Below are positions 1-6,158 of a stretch of DNA of 10,268 bases, in pieces (position 1 is the stretch's first letter; each line of letters starts with the position of its first letter). Below the pieces are notes generated by a model. It was given only the letters and a program-made list of their open reading frames with translations. It did no database searches and had not been told where the DNA came from. Source of the stretch: Flavobacteriales bacterium (GTDB taxonomy: Bacteria; Bacteroidota; Bacteroidia; Flavobacteriales; Flavobacteriaceae). The stretch is taken from positions 1-10,268 of the forward strand of contig WGAP01000085.1 of assembly GCA_015494775.1 (NCBI GenBank), in the 5' to 3' direction. Made by a program: the position numbers and the translations under genes.

Positions 1-174
1 ATGAAAAAATAATTTGGAAAGTAACACAGTATCTCCGCCGGGCGGAAAAGCATGCTCGCCGCCTGCGCCGCATAACCGCTCCCATCCCTGGCGCGGATTT
101 AGTTATGAGTTTTGAGTTCTTAATTTTGAGTTGATTTTTATCGAAGCAACCGGCACTCAGGCACCTGTTTGGGA

Positions 175-220
175 GGTCATTGAGTGATTTTTGCGTAGCA
201 AAAATTGTATCGAAATGACC
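175..220 (+). repeat. Structured intergenic repeat, copy A
   Basis: The outer arms GGTCATT (175-181) and AATGACC (214-220) pair perfectly. Inside are the fixed words TGAGTG (181-186) and TGTATCGAA (206-214). Between them lies a 19-base core that is itself a perfect hairpin: ATTTTTGC, loop GTA, GCAAAAAT. The same word order, with the same 19-base spacing, occurs on the other strand at 227-275, so this is a repeat unit and not a chance palindrome. The function is unknown; a REP-like dispersed element or the end of a non-autonomous element are both possible. Confidence 0.6.
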
Positions 221-226
221 GGACGA

Positions 227-275
227 CCGGGGCTTCGATACACTGCTCACTACATTCGCAGCACTCAGCCGCCGG
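227..275 (-). repeat. Structured intergenic repeat, copy B (inverted to copy A)
   Basis: Read on the minus strand, this copy has TGAGTG (267-262), a 19-base core (261-243) bounded by CTGC and GCAG, then TGTATCGAA (242-234). The flanking arms differ in sequence from copy A but still pair: GGCT/AGCC, extended by CCGG/CCGG with one bulged base. Core and arms have both diverged while pairing is kept and the two fixed words are unchanged. That argues for a structural element copied in inverted orientation 13 bp from copy A's arms (or 6 bp if the CCGG extension is counted). Confidence 0.55.
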
Positions 276-284
276 CCTTTCAAC

Positions 285-300
285 GCGCGATAAATCGCGC
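285..300. repeat. Perfect GC hairpin
   Basis: GCGCGAT (285-291) and ATCGCGC (294-300) form a perfect 7-bp stem around AA. CAA (281-283) and TTG (301-303) can extend it past one bulged C. There is no T-tract, so it is not a canonical terminator. It is part of the same hairpin cluster as the inverted repeats just upstream. Confidence 0.5.
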
Positions 301-332
301 TTGAATGATGAACACCGAACAATTGAACGACA

Positions 333-356
333 CGTCGGGGACAGGAGACCCCGACG
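333..356. repeat. Perfect 8-bp hairpin
   Basis: CGTCGGGG (333-340) and CCCCGACG (349-356) pair perfectly around the 8-base loop ACAGGAGA. No T-tract follows on either strand. It is most likely another dispersed intergenic palindrome and not a terminator. Confidence 0.5.
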
Positions 357-415
357 AAGCAGTCGCGATTTTTATCATCAATCCATACCCGACCGAAACG
401 GTTTTTCCATGACAC

Positions 416-447
416 AAAAAAAGGGCCCTTACCTCCGGTAAGGACCC
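416..447 (-). terminator. Rho-independent terminator of RNase G gene
   Basis: On the minus strand, GGGTCCTTACC, loop GGA and GGTAAGGGCCC form an 11-bp stem with one U-G wobble, followed by seven T residues (the A run at 416-422). It begins 18 bp past the RNase G stop codon. Read on the plus strand the wobble becomes a C/A mismatch, although a T run also follows there (449-454). The structure therefore favours leftward termination but might work both ways. Confidence 0.85.
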
Positions 448-464
448 GTTTTTTCGGTTTGTTG

Positions 465-2012
465 TCAAGTCAATTCCGCTTCGTTTCCGTCTTTGTCCAG
501 GAATTTGTATTCCAGGTAGCGCATGCCGTGGCGTGGCTGAATCGAAATGCGGCGCCGGAGTTTGAGTCGTTGGCGCCAAATCCACGACGGGAAACCTTTT
601 TGCAAATAAGCCGCCACAAAGGGATGCACGGCCAGGATGATTTTGCCTTTGAGCATACGGGCAATTTTGGGCAATTCGGTTTCCAAATTGTGGAGAATAT
701 TCACGGGCGCTTCGGTTTTTTCGGGACAATCGGGATTGGGCTCGGTGGTTTCGATATGACGTTCGGGACGAACCCGTTGCCGCGTGATTTGAATGAGCCC
801 GAACTTGGTGGGCGGAAGGATTTTGTGTTTGGCGCGGTCGTCTTTCATGGCCTCTTTGAGGGCTTCGTAGAGCTTTTGGCGGTGTTCGTTTTTTTGCAAG
901 TCGATAAAATCCACTACGATAATACCGCCCATATCGCGCAAGCGAAGCTGACGGGCCACTTCGCGGGCCGCTTCCATGTTCACTTTGAGCGCATTCTCTT
1001 CCTGACTTCCCGATTTGACGTTGGCCGTGCCGCTGTTCACGTCGATAACGTGCATGGCTTCGGTGTGTTCAATAATCAGGTAGGCACCGCTGTTTCCCAC
1101 GGCCACATGACGTCCGAAAGAGGTTTTGATTTGCTTTTCGATACCGTATTTTTCGAAAATCGGAACCGGAGCGTTGTAATACTTGACCAATTTTTCTTTG
1201 CCGGGAGCCATACCGGCGACCAATTCTTTGAAATGGTGGTAAAGGTTGTTGTCATCCACCACAATAGATTGAAATTGCTCGTTGAGCAGGTCGCGCAGCA
1301 GCAATCCCGCCTTTCCGACCTCGCGAAAGACCTTTTGGGGCGGCTTGGCGCCTTTGATTTTTTGGGTCAATTCGACCCACTTATCCATCAGGGCTTGGAG
1401 GTCTTTGTCCAATTCCGCTACTTTTTTGCCGTCGGCTACGGTGCGAACAATAAGTCCGAAGTTCTTGGGCCGGATGCTTTCGGTGAGCCGCCGGAGCCGG
1501 CTGCGTTCCTTGGCATCTTCGATTTTGCTCGAAACAAAAACTTTTTCGTTGAAAGGAACCAAAACCAGGTAGCGTCCCGCCAGGGAAATCTCGGAGGTTA
1601 AACGCGGCCCTTTGGTCGAAATGGGTTCTTTGACCACTTGCACCAAAATTTGTTGGCCCGCTTGAAGCACTTGTTGGATAGTTCCGTCTTTGGAAATGGG
1701 CGGTTCGAATTTGAAATCTTTCAATTTGGGATGAACCTTTTTACCCGAACGTATTTGTTTGACAAATTTGAGCAAACTGCGCACATTGGGACCCAGGTCG
1801 TGGTAATGCAAAAAACCGTCTTTTTTGGTTTTCAAATCCACAAAGGCGGCATTCAGTCCGGGCATAACGCGCGAAATCTTGGCCAGGAATATGTCGCCCA
1901 CTTGGAATTTATTGCGGACTTCTTCGCGATGCAATTCCACAAGTTTGCCGTCGTAGAGCAAAGCAAAATCAATAGCGGATGGACTTGATCTAACAATTAA
2001 ATCAATTCCCAT
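465..2012 (-). CDS. rng: Ribonuclease G (RNase E/G family endoribonuclease)
   Basis: A 515-residue endoribonuclease of the RNase E/G family, which trims the 5' end of 16S rRNA and cuts some mRNAs at single-stranded AU-rich sites in the cytoplasm. The N-terminus has an S1 RNA-binding fold (about residues 36-130), with a phylum-style insertion around 88-118 rich in Lys and Pro. The DNase-I-like catalytic core shows the metal-binding aspartates expected for the family: D324 in VIDVNSG and D368 in VVDFIDL. The usual CPxC zinc-link that joins RNase E/G dimers is absent; only C429 remains, in NPDCPE. The length is close to E. coli RNase G (489), and the C-terminal RNase E scaffold is missing, so this is the G form. 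The start at MGIDLIVRS fits the family N-terminus. The gene lies downstream of HU and a basic 30-residue peptide, behind a terminator-like hairpin; no clear promoter was seen in the 86-bp gap. Confidence 0.95.
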   Translation of the reverse strand: MGIDLIVRSSPSAIDFALLYDGKLVELHREEVRNKFQVGDIFLAKISRVMPGLNAAFVDLKTKKDGFLHYHDLGPNVRSLLKFVKQIRSGKKVHPKLKDFKFEPPISKDGTIQQVLQAGQQILVQVVKEPISTKGPRLTSEISLAGRYLVLVPFNEKVFVSSKIEDAKERSRLRRLTESIRPKNFGLIVRTVADGKKVAELDKDLQALMDKWVELTQKIKGAKPPQKVFREVGKAGLLLRDLLNEQFQSIVVDDNNLYHHFKELVAGMAPGKEKLVKYYNAPVPIFEKYGIEKQIKTSFGRHVAVGNSGAYLIIEHTEAMHVIDVNSGTANVKSGSQEENALKVNMEAAREVARQLRLRDMGGIIVVDFIDLQKNEHRQKLYEALKEAMKDDRAKHKILPPTKFGLIQITRQRVRPERHIETTEPNPDCPEKTEAPVNILHNLETELPKIARMLKGKIILAVHPFVAAYLQKGFPSWIWRQRLKLRRRISIQPRHGMRYLEYKFLDKDGNEAELT

Positions 2013-2061
2013 CGTTCTATGGTTTTAAGGGGTTATTCAATATGTCAAAGAGCGTCTCGAA

Positions 2062-2099
2062 TAAAAGAAAAAAAGGAAGTAGCCGGAGCTACGACCTTT
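2062..2099 (-). terminator. Terminator-like hairpin between basic peptide and rng
   Basis: Read leftward, AAAGG-TC-GTAGC, the tetraloop TCCG, then GCTAC-TT-CCTTT form a stem with one 2x2 internal loop. A T-rich run follows (the A run at 2068-2074 on the plus strand). The loop is a stable C(UNCG)G type. The stem starts at the stop codon of the basic peptide. It probably ends most HU/peptide transcripts, so that rng is expressed by read-through or from its own unseen promoter. Confidence 0.65.
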
Positions 2100-2191
2100 T
2101 ATTTCTTCTTCTTATGACGGTTCAAACGGCTACGTTTTTTTCGTTTGTGCGTCGCGATTTTTTTTCTTTTTCGTTTTTTTCCGCTAGGCAT
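2099..2191 (-). CDS. 30-residue highly basic peptide, probable small ribosomal protein (bS22/mS38-like)
   Basis: ATG at 2191 opens a 30-codon frame ending in TAA at 2099-2101. It starts MPSGKKRKRK, continues KIATHKRKKR and ends in HKKKK; 20 of 30 residues are Lys, Arg or His. The pattern KKRKRKKIATHKRKKR followed by RLNRHKK resembles the short DUF1713-type peptides (mycobacterial bS22 and the C-terminus of mitochondrial mS38/AURKAIP1), which lie in the rRNA core near the decoding site. That likeness is from memory and the peptide is too basic for composition alone to prove it. It sits 4 bp after HU and before RNase G, a 16S-processing enzyme, which fits a ribosomal role. Similar peptides occur, to my recollection, at this place in other Bacteroidota genomes and are often unannotated. 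Alternative: a simple nucleic-acid-binding peptide. Confidence 0.75.
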   Translation of the reverse strand: MPSGKKRKRKKIATHKRKKRSRLNRHKKKK

Positions 2192-2195
2192 AATA

Positions 2196-2483
2196 TCAGG
2201 GTTTTACATTGTTTTTAACCGATTCGACAAAACTTTTGGACGGCTTGAAGGCCGGCACGAAACGTTCGGGCACGATAACGGTTTCGTTTTTGGAAATGTT
2301 GCGTGCTTTTTTGCGTGCGCGTTTTTTGATGGCAAAAGTGCCGAAACCACGCAAGTAAACGTTTTCACCGTGATTCAAGGAGTCCTTGACTTCGTTCATA
2401 AAAAGTTCAACGACCTTTTGAACATCACGTTTGTCCAAACCGGTTTGGTTGGCGATGTTTTGTACAATATCAGCTTTTGTCAT
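2196..2483 (-). CDS. HU family DNA-binding protein
   Basis: A 95-residue histone-like protein that bends and compacts DNA as a dimer. The chosen start is MTKADIVQNIA at 2483, where the family's first helix begins. An upstream in-frame ATG at 2507 would add eight residues but falls inside the likely promoter box. The dimer core has LDKRDVQKVVELF; the signature RGFGTF is at residues 45-50. The basic beta-arm covers about 53-75, followed by PAFKPSK (77-83). The arm tip reads ARNISKNE: the intercalating proline of canonical HU/IHF (RNPxT) is Ile here, a form I recall as common in Bacteroidota. The gene leads a leftward cluster with the basic peptide (4 bp away) and then RNase G. Confidence 0.95.
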   Translation of the reverse strand: MTKADIVQNIANQTGLDKRDVQKVVELFMNEVKDSLNHGENVYLRGFGTFAIKKRARKKARNISKNETVIVPERFVPAFKPSKSFVESVKNNVKP

Positions 2484-2504
2484 AACCGTAATTTTTTGAG
2501 CGTA

Positions 2505-2512
2505 CAATTATA
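2505..2512 (-). promoter_or_regulatory. Likely -7 box of the HU promoter
   Basis: On the minus strand TATAATTG lies 21 bp before the HU start codon. It matches the Bacteroidota -7 consensus TAnnTTTG at all but one fixed position. The sequence above it is an A/T run without a clear TTTG -33 box, so the call rests on the -7 element and its position. Confidence 0.4.
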
Positions 2513-2552
2513 CGATATTTTTTTAAAAACTAAAAATATTGATGCTAAGCAA

Positions 2553-2579
2553 GAATGGCCGCTCGAAAGGCGGCCATTC
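2553..2579 (-). terminator. Terminator-like hairpin after the T9SS protein gene
   Basis: GAATGGCCGC (2553-2562) and GCGGCCATTC (2570-2579) form a perfect 10-bp stem with a 7-base loop. It starts 20 bp past the stop codon of the large secreted protein gene. The following leftward sequence (TTGCTTAGC) is only weakly T-rich, so termination may be inefficient. A leak would run into the HU promoter region. Confidence 0.6.
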
Positions 2580-2599
2580 GAAGCATGAAAAAATTCCCT

Positions 2600-5296
2600 T
2601 TATTCTTTTACGATACGGTAGGTTCCCTTATCGTTTCCGATATATACATTCATCAGATAAACACCCGAAGGCAATCGGGAAATGTCCAAACTGCGGCTTA
2701 CGCTATGCAGTTCTTCACGATAAATCACCTGACCGGTAATACCGGTAATTTCCACACGGTCGATGGCTTCGTTGGCCGAAAGAGTGATACGTCCATCGGT
2801 AGGGTTGGGATAGAATGTAAAGCCCTTGGCCGTCAAATCCTGAACCGACGTGTAGTTGGGATCATAGGCACAGAAACCTACATTGCCGTAGGAATTGTTT
2901 CCGTATTCCCAAACTCTTACATACAGCGTATCGCCGGGCGTATAACCGTCGGCCACCAGTCGGGACATTAATCCGCTGCCTCCGTCGTCGTTACAATCCA
3001 CTTCGGTCAGGTTCGAACAACTGCCCGTGTAATAAGCCATTCCCGAATCGCTGAATCCACCTACATTGACCGTTTCCATTTCCACATGTCCCGATGCGGG
3101 AACCACCACTTTGAACCAGATGTCGCCGCCTTGATAATAAGCACACGAAGGCGCGGGAACACCCGAGTCGGATGCGGCAATGTTGCTGGCTGTGATAACA
3201 TTGGAGCAGGTCGTACTGTTTACGGTTACCACAATACCACCCGAGCAGAAATCATTGGCCGGAGCCGAAGGCCCTTCTTCCAAAACAATATTGAAGGATG
3301 CGGCATTGAAATCATCATGCCATACTTGAAGGACGTAAGTCTGTCCGGGCGTCAGTCCCGAAACGATTTTGTCGGAACTGTTACCGAAGCAGGCAATTTC
3401 ATTACCGCCGCAGCTGTCATAAACGGCGGCTTCAATATCAGGACCACCGGTTCCTCCCGTATGAATCAATACGGAACCACCTGCCGGAGCAACGAAGGTG
3501 TAGAACAAATCAAGGTTTGTACCGTAACCGTCGCAGGAAGTATGCGACATGGAACTTGCCGTGGCGGCATTGGTATCGCCATCGGTTTCGTGTCCGGCTC
3601 CACCTCCCGAAGGATAAACCGTGAGTGCCGTAGCACCCGAGCAATCATCGTTTGCCGGCGTAGCAGGACCTTCTTCGATTACGATATTAAACGGCCCTTC
3701 GTATCCTTCATCATGCCAAACTTGGAGAATATAAGTTTGGCCCGGCGTTAGGCCGCCGAATATTTTTTCCGTTCCTTGTCCCTGGCAACCGATTTCATTA
3801 CCACCACAGCCGTCATAAACGGCCGCTTCGATATAATTTCCTTGCTGACCACCGGTTATAACCTTAACGGTTCCCACCGACGGCGCGGTAAAGGCGTAGA
3901 ACAAATCGAGGTTGGTACCGTAACTATCACAGGATGTTTGCGACATACTGCTGGCCGTGGCATAGCTTGTATCGCCATCGGTTTCGTTACCTGCTCCGCC
4001 ACCGGCGGGATAAACGGTCAGGGTATCGGCTGCGGAACATTCATTGTTGGAAGGTGGCGGAGGTAGTTCTTCAAGAGCAATGGTAAACACACCTTTGTAA
4101 TAATCATCATGCCAAACTTGGAGCACATAATTTTGCCCCGGGGTTAGGCCCGTTACCATTTTGCGATGCCCCTGACCGAAACAGAATAATTCGTTTCCAC
4201 CGCAGCTGTCATAAATGGCCGCTTCAATATTACCTCCACGCGTACTGTCGGTCAGGATAACCAAATTGCCGTCGGCCGGTGCGGTAAAGGTGTAGAACAA
4301 ATCCAAATTGGTGCCGTAGCTGTCGCAGGATGTTTGCGACATGGCGCTGGGCGTGGCATCCCAGGTGTCACCTACGGTTTCATGGCCCACCGAACCGCCC
4401 AAGGCAGGATAAACCGTCAAATTGATGGCTCCGGCACAAGTATCGTTGGCCGGCGGAGGCCCCGAGGTTCGTCCGGGCTCGGGTCCGGCCCAAGAACTGT
4501 AATTGTACGAACTACAATATGCCCGGACATAAATATCATACCAAGTGGCAGGTTGCAAGCCGGTAATGGTGTAGTTGTTGCCCGTTACCAATTCAGGCGT
4601 TCCGGTATTGGGGTCAAAGCCGGTCGGGCCCCATACGATTTCATATTGATCCACGCCGGAAACGGCATCCCAAACCACATCCAAAGTGGTGTCGGTATAG
4701 GCGGTTACATCAATACTGGTGGTAGGATTACAATACGGAATATCCGAAATTTGGAAATCATCCACATAGAAATCATGGGCAAAATCGCCCGTGTATTTGA
4801 AGGCGATATAAACGGTTTGGTTGGCGTAGGAACGCAAATCGAACATGGCTTTGTTCCATTCGTTCCAAGTGGGGTAATTATTGGGATTAAACTCGGCCAA
4901 TTCCACGAAATCGTTGGGGTTGGAAATAGGATCGCTCGATGCCGTGGAAATATAAACACCCGAGTAGTTGTAGGCATAAGCCCATTTTTCGCGCCAATAG
5001 AAAATCAATTCCTGATTGCTACCGATATTAAACGCCGGTGACACAATCCACGAAGTGGATTCCTGGTTGATATTGACGCCCAAGTGAGCCAAAATTTGAT
5101 AGGGGCTTCGCGCAATACCCGTATCGGCAACCACTTGGAAACCCGGGTCATCGGTTTGGGTGGTATAAGACGTCCAGCCCGTAGGCACCGAGCCGGCCGC
5201 ATACGAATCGAAATTATCGGAATACAACTGCGACCATCCGGGAACGGCCGTCAATCCGATAATCAGTCCGAAAAGATAAAGGATAATTTTTTTCAT
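2600..5296 (-). CDS. Large secreted/cell-surface adhesin-like protein with T9SS type A sorting domain
   Basis: An 898-residue exported protein. Residues 1-23 form a Sec signal peptide (MKK, hydrophobic core, cut probably after WSQ). Residues 24-187 resemble the cleaved-adhesin/choice-of-anchor-J (MAM-like) beta-sandwich: NFDSY near the start, W42, FYVDDFQI near the end. Residues about 189-278 are a fibronectin type III domain. Three repeats of 132-133 residues follow (about 281-412, 414-545, 546-677), each with a P(A/S)N(D/N)xC start, TSCDxYGTNLDLFY, YDxCGGNE and GLTPGQxYxLQVWHD. They look PPC-like (pre-peptidase C-terminal fold), each with four conserved Cys. A divergent fourth repeat spans about 678-812. 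Residues 825-898 are a T9SS type A domain: FTFYPNPTDGRITL, then a segment ending LPSGVYLMNVY and RIVKE. No catalytic domain is visible, so adhesion or matrix binding is inferred, not shown. Confidence 0.93.
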   Translation of the reverse strand: MKKIILYLFGLIIGLTAVPGWSQLYSDNFDSYAAGSVPTGWTSYTTQTDDPGFQVVADTGIARSPYQILAHLGVNINQESTSWIVSPAFNIGSNQELIFYWREKWAYAYNYSGVYISTASSDPISNPNDFVELAEFNPNNYPTWNEWNKAMFDLRSYANQTVYIAFKYTGDFAHDFYVDDFQISDIPYCNPTTSIDVTAYTDTTLDVVWDAVSGVDQYEIVWGPTGFDPNTGTPELVTGNNYTITGLQPATWYDIYVRAYCSSYNYSSWAGPEPGRTSGPPPANDTCAGAINLTVYPALGGSVGHETVGDTWDATPSAMSQTSCDSYGTNLDLFYTFTAPADGNLVILTDSTRGGNIEAAIYDSCGGNELFCFGQGHRKMVTGLTPGQNYVLQVWHDDYYKGVFTIALEELPPPPSNNECSAADTLTVYPAGGGAGNETDGDTSYATASSMSQTSCDSYGTNLDLFYAFTAPSVGTVKVITGGQQGNYIEAAVYDGCGGNEIGCQGQGTEKIFGGLTPGQTYILQVWHDEGYEGPFNIVIEEGPATPANDDCSGATALTVYPSGGGAGHETDGDTNAATASSMSHTSCDGYGTNLDLFYTFVAPAGGSVLIHTGGTGGPDIEAAVYDSCGGNEIACFGNSSDKIVSGLTPGQTYVLQVWHDDFNAASFNIVLEEGPSAPANDFCSGGIVVTVNSTTCSNVITASNIAASDSGVPAPSCAYYQGGDIWFKVVVPASGHVEMETVNVGGFSDSGMAYYTGSCSNLTEVDCNDDGGSGLMSRLVADGYTPGDTLYVRVWEYGNNSYGNVGFCAYDPNYTSVQDLTAKGFTFYPNPTDGRITLSANEAIDRVEITGITGQVIYREELHSVSRSLDISRLPSGVYLMNVYIGNDKGTYRIVKE
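3266..4456 (-). repeat. Three tandem ~397-bp coding repeats in the secreted protein
   Basis: Three in-frame units occupy about 4456-4061, 4057-3662 and 3661-3266. They are aligned by their first cysteine codons, which start at 4438, 4039 and 3643 (399 and 396 bp apart). They share long stretches at both DNA and protein level, for example the codons for GTNLDLFY and QVWHD. A fourth unit at about 3265-2861 keeps only the general plan. Expansion by tandem duplication is the simplest reading. Confidence 0.85.
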
Positions 5297-5321
5297 AATT
5301 CAAACATTTGATGTTTAACTA

Positions 5322-5349
5322 CAAATATAGGAAAATTCATAATAACAAA
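5322..5349 (-). promoter_or_regulatory. Promoter of the T9SS protein gene
   Basis: On the minus strand TATATTTG (5329-5322) is a perfect match to the Bacteroidota -7 consensus TAnnTTTG, 25 bp before the start codon. A TTTG lies 16 bp upstream (5349-5346), somewhat closer than the usual 19-21. This TTTG is one arm of the palindrome CAAAC-ATT-GTTTG (5346-5358), a possible operator. Confidence 0.6.
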
Positions 5350-5495
5350 CATTGTTTGCTTGGAAATTCGCCGTTTCTTTTTCAATTATTTTTCAACAAT
5401 ACCTAAAAATTGTCATTGGAAACGGGATGCTATGTTTTTCATTTATAAACAATTGCATCAAGTTTGAATTTACCTCCCAACTCGAAATAACTTCC

Positions 5496-5503
5496 TATAT
5501 TTA
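5496..5503 (+). promoter_or_regulatory. Possible -7 box of the adenosyltransferase promoter
   Basis: TATATTTA differs from TAnnTTTG at one fixed position and lies 23 bp before the start codon at 5527, a normal distance. No TTTG is seen at the right spacing. No cobalamin-riboswitch B12 box was found between 5297 and 5526. Confidence 0.35.
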
Positions 5504-5526
5504 CGCTCGAAATCAAAGTATTTTTT

Positions 5527-6102
5527 ATGAAAATCTACACCAAAACGGGCGATAAAGGCACCACGCAATTGGTGGGCGGAACCCGCGTGCCCAAACATAA
5601 TCCGCGCATCGAGGCCTACGGAACCCTGGACGAACTGCTGTCGCATATCGGTTTGCTACGCGATACCATTACGGATAAACAAATGCGGAACGACCTTATA
5701 CGCATCCAAAATCAACTGTTTACCTTGGGAACCTTCATTGCTTTGGATCCCGAAAAGGCCGTTTTGGCCAACGGAAAAAACCGGCTCGACATTCGCGATT
5801 TGAATCGGGATGATATTACATTTCTGGAAAAACGTATCGACGAAATGAACAACCAATTGCCGCCTTTGCAATATTTTATCCTTCCCGGCGGGCATCCCAC
5901 CGTGTCATTCTGTCATATTGCCCGCACGGTATGCCGAAGGGCCGAGCGCCGTATGACCGAACTCTATGCTTTGCAGGCATTTGACGATAAATACTTGCAA
6001 TATGTCAACCGGCTTTCGGATTACCTGTTTGTTTTGGCACGAAAATTGTCATCCGATTTGCAGGCAACCGAAATACCTTGGAAGCCCGAAAAACAAGGAT
6101 GA
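5527..6102 (+). CDS. PduO-type cob(I)alamin adenosyltransferase
   Basis: A 191-residue enzyme that transfers the adenosyl group of ATP to cob(I)alamin, making adenosylcobalamin; it acts as a cytoplasmic trimer. The ATP-binding N-terminus TKTGDKGTT is at residues 5-13, followed by GGTRVPK. EAYGTLDEL (29-37) matches the family's E-x-x-G-x-x-D-E-L signature. FILPGG (117-122) precedes HIARTVCRRAERR, which gives the corrinoid/ATP-site residues R133, R137, R138 and E140 equivalent to those in the human MMAB enzyme. NRLSDYLFVLAR (161-172) closes the five-helix bundle. The length is normal and the start is fixed by the conserved first strand. No other B12 genes lie nearby, so it probably serves imported corrinoid for a distant user such as methylmalonyl-CoA mutase (inference). 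Confidence 0.95.
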   Translation: MKIYTKTGDKGTTQLVGGTRVPKHNPRIEAYGTLDELLSHIGLLRDTITDKQMRNDLIRIQNQLFTLGTFIALDPEKAVLANGKNRLDIRDLNRDDITFLEKRIDEMNNQLPPLQYFILPGGHPTVSFCHIARTVCRRAERRMTELYALQAFDDKYLQYVNRLSDYLFVLARKLSSDLQATEIPWKPEKQG

Positions 6103-6121
6103 TTAGATTGGAAAAAATTAT

Positions 6122-6129
6122 TATTTTTG
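6122..6129 (+). promoter_or_regulatory. -7 promoter box before the DUF2795 gene
   Basis: TATTTTTG matches TAnnTTTG perfectly and lies 29 bp before the ATG at 6159. No TTTG -33 box is seen at 19-21 bp above it (an ATTG at 6107-6110 is too close). The gene probably has its own promoter, with possible read-through from the adenosyltransferase gene. Confidence 0.5.
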
Positions 6130-6158
6130 CAAACCTTTAAAACCAAAAGTTAAGAATT

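Larger units (their letters stand above)
1..464. other. Gene-free, repeat- and hairpin-rich intergenic region
   Basis: No open frame here has a credible protein: the short frames are low-complexity and unlike any family I know. The stretch instead holds stacked structure. There is a small GC hairpin at 34-46 (TCCGC CGG GCGGA) and a GC-rich block at about 52-98. TTATGAGTT / TTTTGAGTT / TTTTGAGTT occur as short direct repeats at 103-111, 110-118 and 124-132. Two inverted copies of one structured repeat lie at 175-275, followed by two more perfect hairpins at 285-300 and 333-356, and the RNase G terminator closes the region. This mix of short palindromes is typical of dispersed intergenic repeats between genes. 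No tRNA or rRNA was recognised. Confidence 0.7.

Noticed and set aside
175..356. CRISPR array in the left hairpin cluster
   Set aside because: The repeats are inverted, not direct, are only two in number, and have no regular unique spacers.
205..441. Small coding frames in the left intergenic region
   Set aside because: They pass straight through the hairpins and the rng terminator, have odd composition and no recognisable family.
459..1601. 380-codon open frame on the plus strand opposite RNase G
   Set aside because: Codon-aligned antisense to rng with the same codon-bias explanation; the protein has no family likeness, while the opposite strand encodes clear RNase G motifs.
2196..2507. 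Longer HU with an eight-residue N-terminal extension (start at 2507)
   Set aside because: The extension MYAQKITV is not part of the HU fold and its ATG lies inside the likely -7 box; the ATG at 2483 gives the family N-terminus.
2145..2588. 147-codon plus-strand frame across the HU region
   Set aside because: It lies antisense to HU and the basic peptide, is Phe-rich from the complement of Lys codons, and runs into the hairpin at 2553-2579.
5297..5526. Cobalamin riboswitch before the adenosyltransferase gene
   Set aside because: I looked for a B12 box (GCCACTG-like) and the long folded leader expected for this class and saw neither; the leader is short and A/T-rich.
5352..5555. 67-codon plus-strand frame before the adenosyltransferase
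   Set aside because: It overlaps the start of the adenosyltransferase gene in another frame, has no family likeness, and covers the promoter region.
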